In this document: positions 8,075 through 17,312 of the stretch, one piece after another
Numbering within the stretch: the first letter of the stretch is position 1
Layout: the number at the start of each line of letters is the position of its first letter
Assembly: GCA_028712695.1 (NCBI GenBank)
Contig: JAQTQZ010000007.1
Location: forward strand, 1 to 64,000
Direction of reading: 5' to 3'
Length of the DNA stretch: 64,000 nucleotides
Source: Methylovulum sp.
Lineage (GTDB): Bacteria > Pseudomonadota > Gammaproteobacteria > Methylococcales > Methylomonadaceae
The notes under the pieces: generated by a model
What the model saw: the letters and a program-made list of their open reading frames with translations, nothing else
The model's database searches: none
Told to the model about the DNA's origin: nothing
Made by a program: the position numbers and the translations under genes

Positions 8075-9667
8075 TTATCTTGTCATTCTTCTGTACATTA
8101 CGTGGAAAATCGTATTTTGTTCAAGCACACCTTGGAACAGATGAGCACCAGGGCCTTGCGCATAGATTGCCACGTCTTCACCGGCATGGGTTTCAGAACC
8201 AGCCATTGGCACAAGCGCTTCTTGGTGGAAGTTTGCATCGGTAGTGTCAACCGCAGTCATGTCTTCGAAACGGCCCACTTGGACTGGTGTTGCAAAAACG
8301 TCATCACCCGCCACACCTGTGTGGTAGCCTAAACCGTTGGCATAAGACAAGGTAGTGTAAGGCGCGTTGTCAGAAGCCAGTGAGTAGCTAGTTTTGCCTG
8401 GTTCGATAACTTTGCCCAAAATGTTGTTACCACGTTGTGGGTAACCGGCAATAGTAAATGTATGGCTATGGTCAGCGGAGACAATGATTAACGTGTTGTC
8501 CAGTTCACCCATTGCTTTCAAAGTATTTACGGCTTTTTTCACTGCATCAGACAAGGCAATGGCGTCAGTTAATGCACGGTAAGCGTTACCCGCATGGTGG
8601 GCGTGATCAACGCGGCCTGCTTCAACATGAAGATAAAAGCCTTTGTCGTTCTTTTTCAGGATTTTGATGGCTTTTTCAGTCATCGCTGCCAAGCTAGGTT
8701 CGCCAGCGGTGTCATTTAAACGATCAGCTTCATATTGCATGTGTGAACGTTCAAACAAACCTAACAAATGAGTGGTTTTGTTTGGGTTGATTGCATCGAA
8801 TTGGCTTTGGTTCCAGATGAAAGAACTGTTTGCGCCAAATTTAGTAGTCCATTCGGCAGTTAAATCACGACCGTCTGCGCGTCTACCAAATTTACCCGCA
8901 TTTTCTGGATCGGCTTCAGTGTTAGGTCTGAAATATTCACGACCGCCACCTAATACGACGTCTATACCATCGCCGCTTTTGAATTCAACCAGCTGACGGG
9001 CAATATCAGGAACCGCACAGCCTGCGGGTTGGTTAGAGTCGGCTTCCCAGTTACGTTCTGGTGTGTGTGCGTAGTTAGCGGCAGGTGTCGCGTGGGTGAT
9101 ACGTGCAGTAGAAACCAAACCGGTTGATTTGCCTGCGGCTTCAGCGATTTCCAGGATAGTTCTTAACTTGTGTGTTTTGAGGTCAGTAGCGCAATCACCA
9201 CGGGTAACACCTTGGTCAACAGATAACACGCCATCTAATGTTTTTACACCAGTGACCATTGCAGTCATCGTTGGTGCAGAGTCAGGTGTTTGTTGGTTAG
9301 CGCTATAGGTTTTTGATAGTGCCAAATGGGGGAACAATTCAAAACTCAACGCGTTTTCTTCGCCGCTGCTAGCCGGTTTCGTGTTGGCCGCATCAATAAT
9401 GTTAGGTTGTTGGCCTGCCAAGATACGTGCTGCAGTGACAGTAGAAATACCCATGCCGTCGCCGATAAAAAGAATGACGTTTTTAGCTTTACCAGTAATA
9501 GGTTTTTGCGCTGCAGTTTTATCAATTGCTGCTTTACCTGCCGCATACCAAGTTGTACGGTCAGAGTATGGGGCAGGGAACGAATCGGGAGTGCCGGCGT
9601 GTGCCACGACAGTTGTGCCTGCTGACAAGACAGCGGCAACTGCCAATGTAGTAAGTTTTAATTTCAT
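8075..9667 (-). CDS. Alkaline phosphatase (PhoA family), periplasmic
   Basis: A protein of 530 aa that hydrolyses phosphomonoesters in the periplasm. A Sec signal peptide ends at about residue 24 (VVAHA). Family motifs appear in order: FIGDGMG with the metal-binding Asp (near residue 70), PDSAPTMTAMVTG with the nucleophilic Ser (near 125), HVEAGRVDHAHHAGN (metal ligands, near 350), SADHSHTFTIAGY (near 400) and the C-terminal ETHAGEDVAIYAQGP. Length and order are normal for bacterial alkaline phosphatases. A possible Pho box lies about 135 bp upstream and a hairpin terminator follows, suggesting a single-gene phosphate-starvation unit. Confidence 0.92.
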   Translation of the reverse strand: MKLKLTTLAVAAVLSAGTTVVAHAGTPDSFPAPYSDRTTWYAAGKAAIDKTAAQKPITGKAKNVILFIGDGMGISTVTAARILAGQQPNIIDAANTKPASSGEENALSFELFPHLALSKTYSANQQTPDSAPTMTAMVTGVKTLDGVLSVDQGVTRGDCATDLKTHKLRTILEIAEAAGKSTGLVSTARITHATPAANYAHTPERNWEADSNQPAGCAVPDIARQLVEFKSGDGIDVVLGGGREYFRPNTEADPENAGKFGRRADGRDLTAEWTTKFGANSSFIWNQSQFDAINPNKTTHLLGLFERSHMQYEADRLNDTAGEPSLAAMTEKAIKILKKNDKGFYLHVEAGRVDHAHHAGNAYRALTDAIALSDAVKKAVNTLKAMGELDNTLIIVSADHSHTFTIAGYPQRGNNILGKVIEPGKTSYSLASDNAPYTTLSYANGLGYHTGVAGDDVFATPVQVGRFEDMTAVDTTDANFHQEALVPMAGSETHAGEDVAIYAQGPGAHLFQGVLEQNTIFHVMYRRMTR

Positions 9668-9802
9668 AAAATCTTCCGGTTAGTTAAATGATACCTTAGA
9701 TATTGAGCACGCTCTTTTCGGTGAGCGTATCGTTGTGATGGAGGCGTTACCCTTCCACCGAACAATTCTAAGGACTTAAAAAGAAAAAAAGATTAAGGCT
9801 TT

Positions 9803-9820
9803 ATGAAATTTACATGACAA
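9803..9820 (-). promoter_or_regulatory. Possible Pho box upstream of the alkaline phosphatase gene
   Basis: Read on the minus strand as TTGTCATGTAAATTTCAT. The first half (TTGTCAT) matches the CTGTCAT unit in six of seven positions. The second half (ATTTCAT) matches in four or five, and the 11-bp register is correct. TTAATC a few bases downstream could serve as -10. This is one imperfect copy judged by eye. Confidence 0.4.
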
Positions 9821-9886
9821 TTTTGTTAATGCCGGAATTATCCAATAGAATAGTTGTCGGACGGATCAATTTGTTTCTAGTTCTTG

Positions 9887-11518
9887 CTATAGCTTCTCTG
9901 TTTGAAACTTATCCACAAGACCCGTGATCCGCATGACTTTTTGTGTAACCGTTTGTTTAAATACGGTGGCATCTGCGACTAGCCGAACCGTATTTTTAGC
10001 GCGTGTGATTGCCGTATACAGCAGCTCTTTGGTCAATACCTGGTTGATAGTTTCGGGCAAAATAATTAGCACATGATCAAATTCAGAGCCTTGGCTTTTG
10101 TGGATGGTCATTGCAAATACAGTCTCGCAATGTGGCACACGGGTGGGCAAGTATTTTTTGACGCTGCCGTCAGGGCGCAAAAAAAACACCATAAGCTTGC
10201 CGCCTTGGGTTTGGTCAGGCATGCAAATGCCTATATCGCCATTATAAAGATGCAGGGCGGCATTGTTTTGTGTGACCATAATCGGGCGGCCGACATACCA
10301 TAAACCAGATAAGGCCAGCTGGTTTTGTCCGGCTAACTTTTGCTCAATCTGATGGTTGATATCCGCTATGCCGTTATTGCCGAGGCGATTTGCGCATAAC
10401 ACCTGATGACGGTTAAATGCTAAATAAATATCGGCAAAAGCCGCGCCTGTGTTAATCAGGTGCAAGTAATCAAGCTGTTGCTTGGCAATCGTGCTAATTA
10501 AATCCTCTTCCAACAACGCGCAACAGGCGTCGCCTTGTTGTAAAATTTGCCATGCTTCATCTGCTTGTTGCTGGTTTACGGCGTCGGCGAGGGCTTTAAT
10601 TAGCCCACCAAAGCGGTGCGAGGTTTTCAATTCAAGCGTATGCGTCGGCAAAATTTGTGTTAAATCGGCTAGCACCGCACCCGATTCCACCGAGGCCAAC
10701 TGGTCTTTGTCGCCCAGCAAAATTAATCTGGCTCCTGGCTTTAGGGCATCAACCAGTTTGCTCATTAATGCCAAATCAACCATTGATGCTTCATCGACAA
10801 CAACTAAGTCGTAAACTAGAGGTTGGGCGGCATTATGATGAAAATACGGTGACGGCGGCCGCGCACCTAACAGCCGATGCAGCGTAGTGACTGTTTCAGG
10901 GATATGGCTTTTGAGCGTATCGCTACAAGGCAAGTCCGCTATCCGTGAACCGATAGATTCCTGTAAACGCATCGCCGCCTTGCCGGTGGGGGCGGCTAAG
11001 GCAATATGCAATGGGGCTGGCGACAGCTCCTGTAAGGCGGCGAGGATTTTTACCACAGTTGTTGTTTTGCCGGTTCCAGGGCCGCCGGTGATGATGCTGA
11101 ATGATTGGCTAAGGGCCAATTTTGCCGCTTCCCGCTGCCAATCAGTGCCAGTGGTTTGTTCGGAAAAATAACGGTCAAGCAAGGTGTCCACGTTTGCAAA
11201 CGAAAACTGGTTTGCCATCATGGCCTTAAGCTGCATTGCCAAGCGGTTTTCATAATGCCAATAACGTTGCAAATACAGACGATTTTTTTCAGTCACTAAA
11301 GGTAATTGGCCGATAGTGTCCGCCAGGCCGGATGCCAGCAACAAATCTTGCTCGTCGGGGTTGATTGCTATGCAATTATGGCCTTGATTTTGCTCGGATG
11401 ATAAACGTAGCAGCAGGCTTTCAAACGTCTGCTTTTGCTTGCTAACGAGTTTTGTGCGTTGGCTTAAGAAGCGTGCAAAGGCGCTGTCGAGACGGCTGTA
11501 TACTGGATTTTCAGACAT
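9887..11518 (-). CDS. recD: Exodeoxyribonuclease V alpha subunit (RecD helicase)
   Basis: A protein of 543 aa, a superfamily 1B 5'-3' helicase that acts with RecB and RecC in double-strand break repair and degradation of foreign DNA. Walker A is ITGGPGTGKTTT (near residue 155) and Walker B is VVVDEASMVD (near 255). Later motifs include LILLGDKDQLASVESGAVL and the UvrD-like C-terminal FAMTIHKSQGSEFDHV and YTAITRAKN. The N-terminal RecB-contact domain (SEQNQGHNCIAINPDE) is slightly short compared with about 600 residues in E. coli. recB and recC are not in the window. The gene directly ahead encodes a sulfatase, ending 4 bp before this start. Confidence 0.92.
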   Translation of the reverse strand: MSENPVYSRLDSAFARFLSQRTKLVSKQKQTFESLLLRLSSEQNQGHNCIAINPDEQDLLLASGLADTIGQLPLVTEKNRLYLQRYWHYENRLAMQLKAMMANQFSFANVDTLLDRYFSEQTTGTDWQREAAKLALSQSFSIITGGPGTGKTTTVVKILAALQELSPAPLHIALAAPTGKAAMRLQESIGSRIADLPCSDTLKSHIPETVTTLHRLLGARPPSPYFHHNAAQPLVYDLVVVDEASMVDLALMSKLVDALKPGARLILLGDKDQLASVESGAVLADLTQILPTHTLELKTSHRFGGLIKALADAVNQQQADEAWQILQQGDACCALLEEDLISTIAKQQLDYLHLINTGAAFADIYLAFNRHQVLCANRLGNNGIADINHQIEQKLAGQNQLALSGLWYVGRPIMVTQNNAALHLYNGDIGICMPDQTQGGKLMVFFLRPDGSVKKYLPTRVPHCETVFAMTIHKSQGSEFDHVLIILPETINQVLTKELLYTAITRAKNTVRLVADATVFKQTVTQKVMRITGLVDKFQTEKL

Positions 11519-11521
11519 TTT

Positions 11522-13147
11522 TTACGGGTTGTTATTAGGCTGCCAATTTAAGGGGATCGAATCTTGGCAAGTCACTGTGCGAAGATTTGTATACGGTGGC
11601 CGGTCAAATGTTTTACCATCACCCATCACGCGGGGATCGCCGGCCGCTTTTAATTTGGTCAATAATTGCTTGGCTAGTTGCGCTTTAATCGGTGCGTAAG
11701 CTAGCTTATTGGCGACATTAATAATTTGTCCGGGGTCGTTATGCAAATCAAATAATTCTTCCTCAGGCCTTTTTTCAAAGGCTAAATGAAAATAGGTTTT
11801 AGCATTGGGATGGGTGCGGTTGGTGATAATCCAATCCTTAGTCGGGCTAGGATCCATCTCCATAAATACCCAGGGAATTACTGGCGGCGCTTTAAAAATA
11901 AAAGGGCAGCCCATCGGCCAGCGTTCAGGTGCAAAATTACGGATATACAGATAATTGGAGGTGCGTAATGCGCGTGCAGGGTAAGGCAAGCTGTCTTCCC
12001 GCGATGTCGCCACATGCCGTTCTTCACCGGTAATGGCAAAAGTCCGTAGCGGATCAATTTGGCCACTCTTAGATGATCTCAAGAGAGAGAGTAGGCTGCG
12101 CCCATTCATTTTCGGTGGGTGGGGTACGCCTGCAATGTCAAGAAGCGTCGGTGCCAGATCCATCAGTGTGGTGAAATCAGTGACAATACGTCCACCTTTG
12201 CTGTGTGGCAACCATATCATCAAGGGCGTGGCAACACCAAAATCATACAAGTTCCATTTTCCGTGCGGAAAACCACCCGGCCCATTGTCACCCGTGGCGA
12301 CAATTAACGTGTTATCCAATTCGCCAATATCTTCCAATTTTTTTAATAAAAGACCAATATAGGCATCCAATGCCTGAATTTCCCCCAGATAATCAGCCAT
12401 ATCTTCGCGTATTTCAGGGACATCGGGCAGAAACCTGCGTAATTTACCTTTTAATCTATTGGGGTTAATACCCCATAGTGCTTTGCCAGAACCCCTTGCC
12501 CAAGAACGATGGGTATTTGTCGGGCCAAACCAGTACAAAAAAGGTTGGTTTGGTTTTCTGGCGGCCAGGAAGGTATCAAAATTAGCGCTAACTTGATTAA
12601 ATATGACTTGTTTTGCTTGTTGAAGTGGCATTCCTTTTGTCATCAAGTCAGTCACATTCCTGCTGAATTTGCCAGGTAAAAGCCCCGACTTTTGATAGGC
12701 ATGAACCGCCCCGCCAAAAGGGGCGTCGATAGGTACGCCTGGCGACCATGTTTTGTAGGTCTTACCAATGTGGTATCCGGCGTCGTGCAGCAACAATGGA
12801 AATGTTGGAATGCTGAAGTCCCAATGTCCATTGAGGAATGCGCCACCGCCAGTATTAAAAAAATACCGTCCGGAAAAAATGGAACTGCGTGCAGCGGTGC
12901 AAGACGGGGCATTGACATAAGCGTTTTTAAATAGCACCCCATTACGGGCAATGCGGTCGATATTCGGTGTTTTGACTATATTACTGGGTGATGTATGCCC
13001 ATAAATGCCGGTATAAGCGCTGGCATAAGGGCCACCCCAGTCATCACCGACGATAATGAGAATATTGAGGCGATTGGCAGGCCAGCTGATGGCGGGCATA
13101 GAAAGAAAAATAAAATACAATAATACACGGAGGATAGCCGTTTTCAT
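11522..13147 (-). CDS. Sulfatase (arylsulfatase family), secreted
   Basis: A protein of 541 aa in the alkaline-phosphatase superfamily that should cleave sulfate esters. The frame is open to 13261, but I start at 13147 (MKTAILRVLL), where a signal peptide ending near ISWPA begins. The N-terminal metal site is IIVGDDWGG. The modification motif is CTAARSS with Cys83, the residue expected to become formylglycine; Ala replaces the commoner Pro (C-x-A-x-R type). DNTLIVATGDNGPGG is the second metal site. C-terminal segments GEERHVATSRED and EELFDLHNDPGQIINVA are typical of choline- or heparan-N-sulfatase-like enzymes. The substrate is unknown. It ends 4 bp before recD. Confidence 0.85.
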   Translation of the reverse strand: MKTAILRVLLYFIFLSMPAISWPANRLNILIIVGDDWGGPYASAYTGIYGHTSPSNIVKTPNIDRIARNGVLFKNAYVNAPSCTAARSSIFSGRYFFNTGGGAFLNGHWDFSIPTFPLLLHDAGYHIGKTYKTWSPGVPIDAPFGGAVHAYQKSGLLPGKFSRNVTDLMTKGMPLQQAKQVIFNQVSANFDTFLAARKPNQPFLYWFGPTNTHRSWARGSGKALWGINPNRLKGKLRRFLPDVPEIREDMADYLGEIQALDAYIGLLLKKLEDIGELDNTLIVATGDNGPGGFPHGKWNLYDFGVATPLMIWLPHSKGGRIVTDFTTLMDLAPTLLDIAGVPHPPKMNGRSLLSLLRSSKSGQIDPLRTFAITGEERHVATSREDSLPYPARALRTSNYLYIRNFAPERWPMGCPFIFKAPPVIPWVFMEMDPSPTKDWIITNRTHPNAKTYFHLAFEKRPEEELFDLHNDPGQIINVANKLAYAPIKAQLAKQLLTKLKAAGDPRVMGDGKTFDRPPYTNLRTVTCQDSIPLNWQPNNNP

Positions 13148-13312
13148 GGTTAATCTCACGGATAGGGGCAAAGAGCAATTGCCAATGGACAAAATAGGGA
13201 ATAGGAAGCAACAGTGCTGATCCTGATCTATTGCCACCCTATCAGATAAAGGCTGCCCCATCCTATCGAGCGATTTAAAAGCAAACTATTGGTAACTACC
13301 ACCACACTAAGC

Positions 13313-13573
13313 TTAGTTTGCTTTATCGTTACCGCAGCAAAAAATTTCGCAGCATATCATTCCATGCTCGGTCAATATTGACTTAGGATGGAACTGTACA
13401 CCTTCGATATCCAGCGTTTTGTGCTGCACGCCCATGATTTCATCAAGTTGGCCTGTTTCGTCTTGCGTCCAGGCGGTGATTTCCAGACAATCCGGCAACG
13501 TGGTTTGGTCAATGACTAAGGAATGGTAGCAGGTTGCCCAACCCTTTAAACACACCGATACTTTTACACTCAT
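13313..13573 (-). pseudogene. trpG: trpG remnant (C-terminal fragment of anthranilate synthase component II)
   Basis: The 86 codons read [21 protein letters not shown] and [20 protein letters not shown], the C-terminal third of the class I glutamine amidotransferase TrpG/PabA, including the His of the triad in GVQFHP. The Cys nucleophile region and the first ~110 residues are missing. The first 10-15 codons are a frame-changed relic of the VFKGL region. The expected PES is here PKS, and the end is altered (MICCEIFCC). It directly follows the trpE remnant, as trpE-trpG would. Non-functional. Confidence 0.8.
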
Positions 13574-13575
13574 GC

Positions 13576-13966
13576 CTGTTCCCCGTCCAGTCCGGCCTCC
13601 ACCATTTCGACGGCGCGGAAAATGGCACGCCCTTTGTTCATTGTTTCATCCTATTCGTTGCGTGGCACGGAATCGTAAACGATGCCCGCACTGGCTTGCA
13701 CATGCAACATGCCGTCTTTAATAACGGCAGTTCTGATGGCGCTTGCGGTGTTGAGGTATCCAGACCATGAAATATAGCCGACCGCTGATCGGGTAACGGC
13801 TCCACTGCTTGCCGCCGTGGACGGATTCAAGCAAATAGGAATAGGCGCCGTCAGCCAGTTTAAGGTACGCGCTTAGCGGCGTATCCAAATCAGCGAGTAT
13901 TTCACGGGTCACCGTGATATGGTTATTGCCTTGTTGGGCATAGTGGTTGAATTGTTCTGGAGTCAT
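13576..13966 (-). pseudogene. trpE: trpE remnant (internally deleted anthranilate synthase component I)
   Basis: The first part (13966 to about 13750) encodes a TrpE N-terminus: [34 protein letters not shown] and [19 protein letters not shown]. Coding then jumps, in another frame, to the extreme C-terminus: [29 protein letters not shown], an in-frame TAG, then [19 protein letters not shown] and a stop at 13576. Some 380 residues holding the chorismate site are gone. This is a clear internal deletion of trpE fused to the trpG relic. An intact copy elsewhere in the genome is not excluded. Confidence 0.85.
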
Positions 13967-14033
13967 CGTGGTTAGGCGGTAGCTGGAGTGTTTTAGGGCG
14001 GTGCTGTACCGGCTTGCTATTTTCCTGCGTGGG

Positions 14034-14912
14034 TTAAGGACTACCGATGGATTGCAGATTTTTTAACGTGGCAGGGTTCCAATGGGCAATTGCCCAGGTC
14101 AGTTGATCGGTGACAGGCGCCTGTTGTAGTTCGGCGGGCGGATTTTGCTTCAGCAAGCGCAGCAAGGTGAAAATAACGTGGTGTGGTGCCGCCAAATCGA
14201 CTGCCGTCGCTTTTGTTTGTTTGCTGAGTTTATAGCCGTGATGGTCGACAATAATTGGCAAGTGCATGTAGGCTGGGGTCGTTAGCCCCAATAATTGTTG
14301 CAGATAGATTTGCCTAGGCGTCACCTCAAGCAGGTCAATGCCCCGAACCACCTGGTTGACTTGTTGCCTGTGGTCATCAATCACAACGGCAAATTGATAG
14401 GCAATAATCTGGTCTTTTCTTTTTAAAATAAAATCACCGTGTCTGGTGGCCAAATTATGTGAAACAAAGCCTTGCAATCCGTCCTGAAAGGCAATGTCAC
14501 GCGGGTCGGTTTTGACGCGTAGGGCGTAAGGGCTATCAGGCGGTAGTTGGCGATGGCGGCAAGTGCCGGGATAAATATCCGTCAGCAAGAGTTTGCGCGG
14601 ACAAGCACAAGGATAAAGCTGCCCGTTTTTATCCAGCCGGCTGAGCCAGTCATGATATTCATCATTATGTTGGCTTTGATAGTCAACGTTGCTATCCCAA
14701 TGCAGGCCTAAGGTATCGAGTGCGGTCAAGATGGCGTCAGCGGCGCCTTTTATATTGCGCGGGGTGTCAAGGTCATCAATGCGTAATAGCCATAAACCCT
14801 GCTGGGAGCGTGTTTGGAGAAAACTGGCAAGGGCGGTGGATAAAGACCCTAAGTGCAAAGGGCCGGTAGGCGAGGGCGCAAACCGGCCGATAGCGGGTTG
14901 CTGGTCGGACAC
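14034..14912 (-). CDS. gluQRS: Glutamyl-Q tRNA(Asp) synthetase
   Basis: A protein of 292 aa, a truncated glutamyl-tRNA synthetase paralogue. It activates glutamate and attaches it to queuosine in the anticodon of tRNA-Asp. The class I signature appears as [12 protein letters not shown] (HIGH-like HLGS near residue 20) and the KMSKS counterpart as YKLSKQTKA (near 230). A zinc site is formed by [11 protein letters not shown] and CRHR. It lacks the anticodon-binding domain, as the family does. The start lies 12 bp after the dksA stop, the same arrangement as E. coli dksA-gluQ, so the two are probably co-transcribed. Confidence 0.93.
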   Translation of the reverse strand: MSDQQPAIGRFAPSPTGPLHLGSLSTALASFLQTRSQQGLWLLRIDDLDTPRNIKGAADAILTALDTLGLHWDSNVDYQSQHNDEYHDWLSRLDKNGQLYPCACPRKLLLTDIYPGTCRHRQLPPDSPYALRVKTDPRDIAFQDGLQGFVSHNLATRHGDFILKRKDQIIAYQFAVVIDDHRQQVNQVVRGIDLLEVTPRQIYLQQLLGLTTPAYMHLPIIVDHHGYKLSKQTKATAVDLAAPHHVIFTLLRLLKQNPPAELQQAPVTDQLTWAIAHWNPATLKNLQSIGSP

Positions 14913-14924
14913 GGACGTTGGCGG

Positions 14925-15359
14925 TTAGCCCATTTGTTTTTCGCGGATTTCATCGAGCGTTTTGCAGTCGATGCACAAGGTTGCGGTTGGTCTGGCTTCT
15001 AACCGGCGTATGCCTATTTCGATGCCGCAGGACTCACAATAGCCATAGTCGCCTGACTCAATTTCCTTGAGTGCCTCGTCTATTTTTTTGATCAGTTTGC
15101 GCTCGCGGTCCCGGGTCCGTAATTCTAGGCTGAATTCGGATTCTTGGGTGGCACGGTCATTAGGATCAGGGAAATTGGCGGCATCGTCCTGCATGTGATG
15201 TACGGTACGGTCGACTTCACGCATCAGCTCGGATTTCCAGTTCCTTAAAATAGTATCAAAATGGCTCAATTGAGCTTCATTCATGTACTCTTCGTCCGGA
15301 CTTGCTTGATAAGGCTTAAAGCTGAAAGGTGATGCTGTCACTTTAGAATTTTCGGTCAT
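14925..15359 (-). CDS. dksA: RNA polymerase-binding transcription factor DksA
   Basis: A protein of 144 aa. DksA inserts its coiled coil into the RNA polymerase secondary channel and acts with ppGpp in the stringent response. The coiled-coil region (about 35-105) contains the acidic tip [18 protein letters not shown]. The C-terminal four-Cys zinc finger is [18 protein letters not shown] followed by CIDC. Length is close to the 151 residues of E. coli DksA. A strong AGGAG ribosome-binding site precedes the ATG (minus strand, around 15369). It is first in an operon with gluQRS. Confidence 0.95.
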   Translation of the reverse strand: MTENSKVTASPFSFKPYQASPDEEYMNEAQLSHFDTILRNWKSELMREVDRTVHHMQDDAANFPDPNDRATQESEFSLELRTRDRERKLIKKIDEALKEIESGDYGYCESCGIEIGIRRLEARPTATLCIDCKTLDEIREKQMG

Positions 15360-15468
15360 CCATTAACTCCTGGGACAATATAAATAAACCGCGCATTTTT
15401 AGCAGAATAGTATCCCGTTAGCAAGGATTATTGGTATGATTCGGGCTTTTTTTCAAGAGTGTAAATTA

Positions 15469-16644
15469 ATGCGTGTCTCTTTGGCAAAGCGTATGCACAC
15501 TATTTCACCATTTTATGTGATGGATTTGTTGCACAGGGCAAAGCAGCTGGAAGCACAAGGCCGGGATGTTATCCACATGGAAATTGGTGAACCGGATTTC
15601 CCTACCCCACAGCCCATTATTGATGCGGCGATCAAGCACCTTGAAGCCGGTGAGGTAAAATACACCTCGGCGGCAGGATTATTGCCGCTACGCGAAAAAA
15701 TAGCCGCGTTTTATCAGCAGCGCTATGGTGTCGCGGTTAGCCCCCAGCGGATTTTTGTGACGCCGGGTGCATCGGGGGCGTTTTTATTGGCGCTGGGCGT
15801 GAGTTTGGATGCCGATGAAGAAATCTTAATGGCTGACCCGTGCTATCCGTGCAACAGCAATTTTGTGGCATTGTTTGGCGGTAAAGCAACAACGGTCGCC
15901 GTCGATGCAACGACAGGCTACCAACTGACCGCAGACCTTATCAAACAGCATTGGGCGACCGCCACCAAAGGCGTGTTGGTGGCCTCGCCGTCCAACCCTA
16001 CCGGCACGTTGATTGCCGGTGACCAATTAAAACAGGCAATAGACACTGTTGATGGTTTGGGCGGCTGTTTTTATTCGGATGAAATCTATCATGGCTTGGT
16101 TTACGGGCAACCCGCCGTGAGTGCATTGCAATACAGCGACGAGGTGTTTGTCATCAATAGTTTTTCCAAGTATTTTGGCATGACGGGGTGGCGCATCGGT
16201 TGGCTAATCGTGCCGGAGGGTTATGTTGAGGCGACTGAACGGCTGGCGCAGAACATTTTTATCGCCACGTCCACGCAGTCACAATATGCCGCTTTGGCCG
16301 CCTTTGATGACGGCACGTTGGCGGAGCTTGAGCGTAGGCGCGAAGAACTCGCCAAGCGCCGTGATTTCCTTTACGAAAATTTGGTACGCTTGGGCTTTAC
16401 CATCCCGGTTAAACCGGAAGGGGCGTTTTATCTGTACGCTAACTGCGCCAATTTAACGGATGACAGTTACCAGTTTGCGCTGGACTTGTTGGCGGCGGAA
16501 GCTGTTGCCATCACGCCGGGCAAAGATTTTGGCAATAACCAACCGCAGCAGTGGTTGCGCTTTGCCTACACCACGTCCATCGCCAGAATGGCTGAGGCTA
16601 TGGCGCGTTTGGAGCGATTTATAGCAGTTTATAACAGGGGATAA
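15469..16644 (+). CDS. Pyridoxal-phosphate aminotransferase, class I/II
   Basis: A protein of 391 aa of the AspC/aromatic aminotransferase fold group. I choose the ATG at 15469 (MRVSLAKRMHTISPF) over the one 33 bp upstream, because a GAG-containing ribosome-binding site fits it and family members begin at this point. Motifs include HMEIGEPDFPTP, ASPSNPTGT and the PLP lysine in NSFSKYFGMTGWRIGW (Lys234); the phosphate-binding Arg lies in the same motif. The C-terminal Arg that binds the substrate carboxylate is in WLRFAYTTS. The exact amino-acid substrate cannot be read from sequence. A rhodanese gene follows after 2 bp. Confidence 0.88.
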   Translation: MRVSLAKRMHTISPFYVMDLLHRAKQLEAQGRDVIHMEIGEPDFPTPQPIIDAAIKHLEAGEVKYTSAAGLLPLREKIAAFYQQRYGVAVSPQRIFVTPGASGAFLLALGVSLDADEEILMADPCYPCNSNFVALFGGKATTVAVDATTGYQLTADLIKQHWATATKGVLVASPSNPTGTLIAGDQLKQAIDTVDGLGGCFYSDEIYHGLVYGQPAVSALQYSDEVFVINSFSKYFGMTGWRIGWLIVPEGYVEATERLAQNIFIATSTQSQYAALAAFDDGTLAELERRREELAKRRDFLYENLVRLGFTIPVKPEGAFYLYANCANLTDDSYQFALDLLAAEAVAITPGKDFGNNQPQQWLRFAYTTSIARMAEAMARLERFIAVYNRG

Positions 16645-16646
16645 CC

Positions 16647-16970
16647 ATGACAGTAAAACAATTATCAGTGACAGAGCTAAAGCAAAAAATTGATCAAGGA
16701 GACAAGGTGTTCCTATTGGATGTCAGGGAACCGCACGAATTCCGCTACGCACAGATTGCCGGTAGCGTGCTGATCCCGCTAAACCAGCTCCCGGCCAGAT
16801 CGTCGGAATTGGATAAAGACCAGGAAATCATCGTTATCTGCCATCATGGGATGCGTAGCCAGCAAGCCGCGCACTATCTTGACCATGTCGGGTTTACTCA
16901 GGTCACTAACTTAGTGGGCGGGATTGATGCGTGGTCATGTAATTGTGATAGTTCGGTGCCACGTTATTAG
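16647..16970 (+). CDS. Rhodanese-like domain protein (single domain)
   Basis: A protein of 107 aa forming one rhodanese domain, which carries sulfur as a Cys persulfide. Motifs are FLLDVREPHEFRYAQIAGS and the active loop CHHGMRS with the catalytic Cys near residue 72, ending GGIDAWS. It resembles GlpE-type and other stand-alone cytoplasmic rhodaneses. It starts 2 bp after the aminotransferase stop, so the two are almost surely one operon. Whether they act together in sulfur transfer is unknown. Confidence 0.88.
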   Translation: MTVKQLSVTELKQKIDQGDKVFLLDVREPHEFRYAQIAGSVLIPLNQLPARSSELDKDQEIIVICHHGMRSQQAAHYLDHVGFTQVTNLVGGIDAWSCNCDSSVPRY

Positions 16971-16995
16971 GCGGTTCGGTTTCATTGTCGTTAGA

Positions 16996-17307
16996 ATGAA
17001 ATGTATGCTAGCCCGCCGGTTTTGGCTTGCCGCTATGTGTTGCTTGATCTATGCAATGGCGTATTGGTCTGTCCGTAGCCCGCATTGGCTCGTCCACCGT
17101 ACCGGCTACTATTCCGATGCAGGTAAAGGCCTATGCGTTTATGGACACGCCATCTCCCAAGGGGATTTTGGCGTACCCATGCTCGCCCCGTTGCCCGCAA
17201 CAATGCAAGGCGCCGCCGCTATATTCCTTTGGCCAGCGGCGCAGGTTGAGCTTGTTTACTGGTACTTGACCATCCCACAAGGTTCCGTGGCAAACTTATC
17301 CGGCTAA
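16996..17307 (+). CDS. Doubtful small hydrophobic ORF, 103 aa
   Basis: The 342 bp between the rhodanese stop and the convergent moeA gene contains one open frame with a hydrophobic start (ARRFWLAAMCCLIYAMAYW) that could be a membrane anchor or signal. No recognised domain and no convincing ribosome-binding site. Overlapping alternatives exist in other frames. It may be non-coding. Confidence 0.2.
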   Translation: MKCMLARRFWLAAMCCLIYAMAYWSVRSPHWLVHRTGYYSDAGKGLCVYGHAISQGDFGVPMLAPLPATMQGAAAIFLWPAAQVELVYWYLTIPQGSVANLSG

Positions 17308-17312
17308 TGCGG

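Noticed and set aside
13148-13261. 38-residue upstream extension of the sulfatase
   Set aside because: The extension would bury the signal peptide, and its sequence is not secretion-like.
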